Assembly (NCBI GenBank): GCA_947589305.1
Contig: CANQAP010000007.1
Coordinates: 1 to 64,000, forward strand
Origin: an uncultured Lachnospiraceae bacterium
Lineage (GTDB): Bacteria > Bacillota > Clostridia > Lachnospirales > Lachnospiraceae
Direction: 5' to 3'
Length of the DNA: 64,000 nt
Part shown: positions 60,470 to 64,000 of the stretch, one piece after another
Position numbering within the stretch: position 1 is the first letter of the stretch
Layout of the letters: every line of letters starts with the position of its first letter
Position numbers and translations under genes: made by a program
The notes under the pieces: model-generated
Seen by the model: the letters and a program-made list of their open reading frames with translations, nothing else
Databases searched by the model: none
Told to the model about the DNA's origin: nothing

Positions 60470-60961
60470 TCATTTATACGAATCCCCTTTTTCCGGCAGC
60501 TCCTTTCGCTTACTTCTTACCAGTTGTTCCAACTGCGGTTTCTGTTCCTTATCGCACTCGATAATATACTGCCGCTTATTGGCACGCAGTTTCACCTTTA
60601 TTGTATTTATGCTGTCATTTACGAATTTATAACCTTCAATATGTTCCCAATCAATGAAAGTTAATCCCACAAACATCCCTTCTTCGGATAATCCGCTCCG
60701 TATTCGTGTCGTTATGACAATAAAAAAGATATACGTCAGCATAGGCGGAATAAAAATATAATATTGAAACCAAACCGAAAGCGCGATCCCGACCAGCGCG
60801 ATATTGACGTTGATGATTTCCGATACACTGCTCGATTTTCCCAAACGGCTTTCTATAATGATACTCTTCTGACGGTGCAGAACCACGCAACTGATGATGC
60901 CGATGGTTCCGAACCCAAGTGTCAATGCAACAGACAGTACATACTGCAAATATTGCCACAT
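60470..60961 (-). CDS. Small membrane protein (possibly DUF5673-like)
   Basis: 163 residues. Helices at about 5-28 (LQYVLSVALTLGFGTIGIISC), 50-66 (VNIALVGIALSVWFQYY) and 69-85 (FIPPMLTYIFFIVITT), then a cytosolic domain (about 90-160) with GLSEEGMFVGLTFIDWEHIEGYKF and IKVKLRANKRQYIIECD, the strand pattern of DUF5673/PH-like domains. Function unknown. GGAGAATCC precedes the ATG. It reads leftward into pyrB with 90 nt between. Confidence 0.65.
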   Translation of the reverse strand: MWQYLQYVLSVALTLGFGTIGIISCVVLHRQKSIIIESRLGKSSSVSEIINVNIALVGIALSVWFQYYIFIPPMLTYIFFIVITTRIRSGLSEEGMFVGLTFIDWEHIEGYKFVNDSINTIKVKLRANKRQYIIECDKEQKPQLEQLVRSKRKELPEKGDSYK

Positions 60962-61054
60962 AACCGGATTCTCCTTTGCATGCCTTAAGCGGCTTTTTCC
61001 TATATCTTTACTATATTACTTTTTTATCTATTACACAACGATTCTTTCCGCATT

Positions 61055-62179
61055 TTATCGCAGAACCTCGCTTTGGTTCAATAATAACGTACTGTATAAA
61101 AACAAAACATCCTGATCCTGAAACTCCACATATTTACTGATGATATCGCTATTTATATAACGGGTATCGATCAGCGTGATCCTTCCGTAAGACCGGAACA
61201 ACAACGGCGAGAGACTGCTGCCAAACGAGTCGCGAAATATCACCAGCTCCCGATCGGCGTCACCGTTCGGATTCTCTATTTCTATAATCGCCGAAGCACC
61301 GGAAAGAAAAAAGTCATACGGATCGCGTCCCTGCAATTTTTCTGTATCGTAAATGCCCAGCGTCTGTCCATTTTCGACATGGTAAGCCTGACATGCCTCC
61401 AAATCCGCATTGGTCAGATACTCTATAGGCTCTTTTTTCACCGGAAGAGCCGACCGTCCCGCATAGACGCCCAAAAAAGAAGTCGTTGCCGTCCGCCGCT
61501 CCAAATCCGTAAATGCTTTGGCGCCCATGGCGTCTAAGATCGTTTCCGCCGTATCCCCCAAACATTCCTGCCGCCAGTGGGAATCCGTTGCATAGTAATC
61601 TTCTACCGATAACGTCTCTTCGATCGGAATCCATTGCGCCTCCTCAAATTCCTTCTGCATTTCTTCACACATCAAAGTATAGTCCAGCGTCAGGTATCCG
61701 CATCCCGCTCCCAGATAATGACCCTTATCCGGCACAACTGCCAGATATACATGGACATCCGTATTTTTCATATATGTCTGATACAGATCGCGGCAGGCGG
61801 CTCCTGCCGAACGGACGCTTTTCTCATTCGTCGGATAAAGCATTTCCGCCAGATATCCGTTTGCCAGATATATTTGATGAACATCCTTTTTTTGAAAGAC
61901 ATATCGGTCTGTTTCCGCACGCAGGCTCCGAAATCGCTCCCGAAGCGGAAATTGATCGGTCGCCGCTTCGTCAAACGCATTCATGTAGCTTCCGGTATAG
62001 ACCGTCCGTAAGGATATTTCCGGAAACTGCCGCAAAGTCCGCCGCTCGCTTAAAGAAAGATCCGCCGGCGGCTTCAGCCATGCAAATATCGCGAGAACCG
62101 CCCATACCGCCACCAGTACAGCCGTTGCCGCTTTTTCTTTTCCATATGCTTTTGTACGTTTTGTATCCGATGTACGCAT
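61055..62179 (-). CDS. DHHW-family protein (AlgX/AlgJ-like acetylation partner)
   Basis: 374 residues from MRTSDTKRTKAYGKEKA (AAAGGAAAG upstream); an ATG at 62212 overlaps the MBOAT stop (TAATG) and is an alternative. One N-terminal helix (about 20-38, AATAVLVAVWAVLAIFAWL), then an extracytoplasmic SGNH/AlgX-like fold: RRTLRQFPEISL, DQFPLRERFRSLR, YYATDSHWRQE (the DHHW motif, here DSHW) and ELVIFRDSFGSSLSPLL. Together with an MBOAT protein it probably passes acetyl groups to a secreted polysaccharide. In operon with the MBOAT gene. Confidence 0.82.
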   Translation of the reverse strand: MRTSDTKRTKAYGKEKAATAVLVAVWAVLAIFAWLKPPADLSLSERRTLRQFPEISLRTVYTGSYMNAFDEAATDQFPLRERFRSLRAETDRYVFQKKDVHQIYLANGYLAEMLYPTNEKSVRSAGAACRDLYQTYMKNTDVHVYLAVVPDKGHYLGAGCGYLTLDYTLMCEEMQKEFEEAQWIPIEETLSVEDYYATDSHWRQECLGDTAETILDAMGAKAFTDLERRTATTSFLGVYAGRSALPVKKEPIEYLTNADLEACQAYHVENGQTLGIYDTEKLQGRDPYDFFLSGASAIIEIENPNGDADRELVIFRDSFGSSLSPLLFRSYGRITLIDTRYINSDIISKYVEFQDQDVLFLYSTLLLNQSEVLR

Positions 62180-62211
62180 AGTCTTTCCTTTTCCATATTT
62201 TTTTCCGATCA

Positions 62212-63636
62212 TTAAAAACGGAAATATAAAAACGGATGATACGTTCCGTCAACCAAATAAGCCGTTGCCGTCAGAAGCAGGAGAAGCAGCGCAAACGGTT
62301 CCAAGATACCAAAGATCCGCTTCCTTCGGTTTCCCCGCCGGATCCGTTCCGACACATACGTTCCGAGCGGCGTACAAGCCATGACTGCGATCAGAAAGAG
62401 CCAGAAATTGTTTCTTAAAATATATATGGTCTCCCGGGAAACGATCGGCAGTCTGCCACAGCCGAACATACCCGCCAAAGTGGTTCCCAGCCGGTGTAAA
62501 TCCGTTTCCCGGAAAATGGTGAAACTGATAACCACCAAAACGATCACGCATACATGCCGCAGCCATTTTCCCTGTGTCCGCCTGCCTTCCGATAATCCCC
62601 TGCTCCCTCGCAGCATCCATTTCTCCGCCGCCAACAGGAGGGCAAAATATAAGCCCCATATGATAAAATTCCATTCCGCTCCGTGCCAGAATCCGGTCAG
62701 GAACCATACGATCAGAAGATTACGCAGCCATTTTCCTGTTGTACAGCGGTTTCCTCCTAACGGAATATAGACGTAATCCCGAAACCATTGTCCCAGTGAA
62801 ATATGCCATCGTCTCCAAAAATCCGTGATGCTGTCCGCACAATATGGATATCGAAAATTTTCCGGGAAGCGGAATCCGAAGATTCTGCCTAAGCCGATCG
62901 CCATATCGCTGTAGCCGGAAAAATCCAAATAAATCTGTAATGTAAATCCCACTGCCAATATCCAAAGCAGGACTACCGATGGCTGCGTCGCTTTTTCCGC
63001 GGCTTGACAGCATTCACCGATCAGATCCGCCAACAATACTTTTTTTGACAAACCCACGACCAGTCTCCGAATGCCGATCTGAATATCCGTAAAATGTATC
63101 ACCCGTTTCTCCATCTGCCCTGCCATCTCTGTATAACGAACGATCGGACCTGCCACCAACTGGGTAAACAGACTGATATACATGGCAAAACGGAGCAGAT
63201 TCCGCTGCGGCGCTTCCTTTCTCCGGTAAACGTCTATGAGATAACTGATGATCTGAAACGTATAAAAGCTGATGCCGACCGGCAGGGCGATCTGCCGCAA
63301 CACAATCTGCGATCCGGTCAGCCGGTTCCAGTTGGTCAGAAAGAAATCCGTATATTTAAAAACAAGCAGGAAACTGATTTCCGTGAGTACGGCAACCCAA
63401 AGTAAAATCTTTCTGTGCCGTTGATTTTTTGCAACATATTCCATCCCCAGCCCTGCCGCATACCCGATCAGGACCGATATGCAAAGAACCGGCAGTGTCT
63501 TCGGCTCGCCCCAGCCATAAAACAACAGACTGGCGGCGAGCAGCACCCCGTTTCGCCATTTAGAGGGAAACAAAAAGTACAATACGACCACTGCCGGAAG
63601 AAACCAATATAAAAAAGTTATGCTTGCAAATACCAT
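62212..63636 (-). CDS. MBOAT O-acyltransferase (AlgI/DltB/PatA-like)
   Basis: 474 residues, about ten helices. MBOAT marks: SITFLYWFLPAVVVLYFLF at the start, QLVAGPIVRYTEM, FSGYSDMAIGLGRIFGF, SITDFWRRWHISLGQWFRDYV and GFWHGAEWNFIIWG with the catalytic His. It moves acyl (usually acetyl) groups across the membrane to a carbohydrate. Between a DUF4358 gene (3 nt) and the DHHW gene. Substrate polymer not known from this window. Confidence 0.93.
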   Translation of the reverse strand: MVFASITFLYWFLPAVVVLYFLFPSKWRNGVLLAASLLFYGWGEPKTLPVLCISVLIGYAAGLGMEYVAKNQRHRKILLWVAVLTEISFLLVFKYTDFFLTNWNRLTGSQIVLRQIALPVGISFYTFQIISYLIDVYRRKEAPQRNLLRFAMYISLFTQLVAGPIVRYTEMAGQMEKRVIHFTDIQIGIRRLVVGLSKKVLLADLIGECCQAAEKATQPSVVLLWILAVGFTLQIYLDFSGYSDMAIGLGRIFGFRFPENFRYPYCADSITDFWRRWHISLGQWFRDYVYIPLGGNRCTTGKWLRNLLIVWFLTGFWHGAEWNFIIWGLYFALLLAAEKWMLRGSRGLSEGRRTQGKWLRHVCVIVLVVISFTIFRETDLHRLGTTLAGMFGCGRLPIVSRETIYILRNNFWLFLIAVMACTPLGTYVSERIRRGNRRKRIFGILEPFALLLLLLTATAYLVDGTYHPFLYFRF

Positions 63637-63639
63637 ATC

Positions 63640-64000
63640 CTATTCTACTGACAGCGTACCGCCGCATATTTCACGGAACGCGTCTACCATGTCTTGCGCC
63701 GTTATCGTATCCGACAGATCGGACGTCACCATGAATAACATGATGACATCGCCGTCGGCTGCCACGCGAAGATCATCCGCTTCTACACAGATCCATTTTC
63801 TCTGATCGATCCCCTCTTTCATTGCCGCCGCCACGGATGCCGTATCTTTCTCGTTTGCCACACGCACCAATACCATAGAATATGCCTGTGCATTGATCAT
63901 CGGCTCCGAAGCGACCGCCTCACTGATCAGATCCGCGGAATCCAAACCGGTATACCGTTTCACCATATCCGCATCGGACAGATCCACGGTCACGGTCTCC
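63640..64000 (-). CDS. DUF4358 protein, partial (runs off the right edge)
   Basis: The C-terminal 119 or so residues of a protein whose start lies beyond base 64000. VDLSDADMVKRYTGLDSADL...AQAYSMVLVRVANEKDTASVAAAMKEGIDQRK...GDVIMLFMVTSDL fits DUF4358, usually a small secreted lipoprotein. DUF4358 genes commonly sit with MBOAT and DHHW genes in Lachnospiraceae, as here; role unknown. Confidence 0.8.
   Translation of the reverse strand, partial: ETVTVDLSDADMVKRYTGLDSADLISEAVASEPMINAQAYSMVLVRVANEKDTASVAAAMKEGIDQRKWICVEADDLRVAADGDVIMLFMVTSDLSDTITAQDMVDAFREICGGTLSVE

Noticed and set aside
1-64000. CRISPR arrays, rRNA operons, intact insertion sequences
   Set aside because: No regularly spaced repeats, rRNA signatures or complete transposase genes were found on either strand.

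Overview
The window looks like chromosome from a Gram-positive, endospore-forming, probably flagellated member of the Clostridia, most likely Lachnospiraceae. This rests on family content seen in the translations: a SipL-like SPOCS/LysM spore-coat protein and a LysM-GH18 lytic enzyme, both with sigma-E-like promoters; two proteins with sigma-D (flagellar) promoters; an agr system; a Tad pilus locus without a secretin; DUF4358/MBOAT/DHHW genes; an archaeal-type ProRS; and a eukaryotic-type HisA. Strong AGGAGG ribosome sites and TTGACA-N17-TATAAT promoters are frequent. No rRNA, CRISPR array or intact insertion sequence was seen.

Layout. 1-1036 is a decayed mobile-element edge: a partial acetyltransferase, a frameshifted small gene, the last ~40 codons of a tyrosine integrase and a tRNA-Gly(CCC). 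1.2-5.6 kb holds the GH18 enzyme, a YjjG-like phosphatase, a sigma-D protein, an HMGL-like aldolase and rubrerythrin. 5.6-9 kb is a two-gene fused 2-oxoacid:ferredoxin oxidoreductase. 9-18.3 kb has a hybrid kinase, proS, a permease, a pseudouridine synthase with a two-component pair, and a second sigma-D protein. 18.3-22 kb has an acetyltransferase, an M18 aminopeptidase and the SipL-like gene. 22.3-24.6 kb is a broken double-Cache/HD-GYP signalling gene. 24.7-28.7 kb has a PrcB-like lipoprotein, a fluoride channel and a large extracytoplasmic protein with a degenerate C39-like end. 28.9-32.6 kb is dnaX-ybaB-recR-pfkA, followed by a flavodoxin-SCP2 fusion with a long leader and a YjbR gene.

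34.3-43.8 kb is one leftward Tad/Flp pilus operon: prepilin peptidase, TadZ, TadA ATPase, TadB, TadC, Flp pilin, DUF5702, two TadE-like pseudopilins and an FHA protein. Gene overlaps and TTG starts suggest tight translational coupling. 44-46 kb is another hybrid kinase. 46.2-51.9 kb is a hisA-GH9 cellulase-yfhO operon. 52-53 kb is an accessory pocket (TnpW-like orphan, TfoX-domain protein, remnants). 53.1-56.1 kb is a divergent agrBD/agrCA quorum-sensing locus with a cysteine-free AgrD. 56.1-60.5 kb has a TSCPD protein, murG, murA and pyrBI. 60.5-64 kb ends with a small membrane protein and an extracellular-polymer acylation set (DHHW, MBOAT, DUF4358).

The most interesting items are the serine-type AgrD peptide, the duplicated CxxC module on a Tad pseudopilin, the sigma-D orphan proteins, the hisA-cellulase operon, and the integrase scar beside tRNA-Gly. 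All product calls come from reading translations and motifs; no database search was run.
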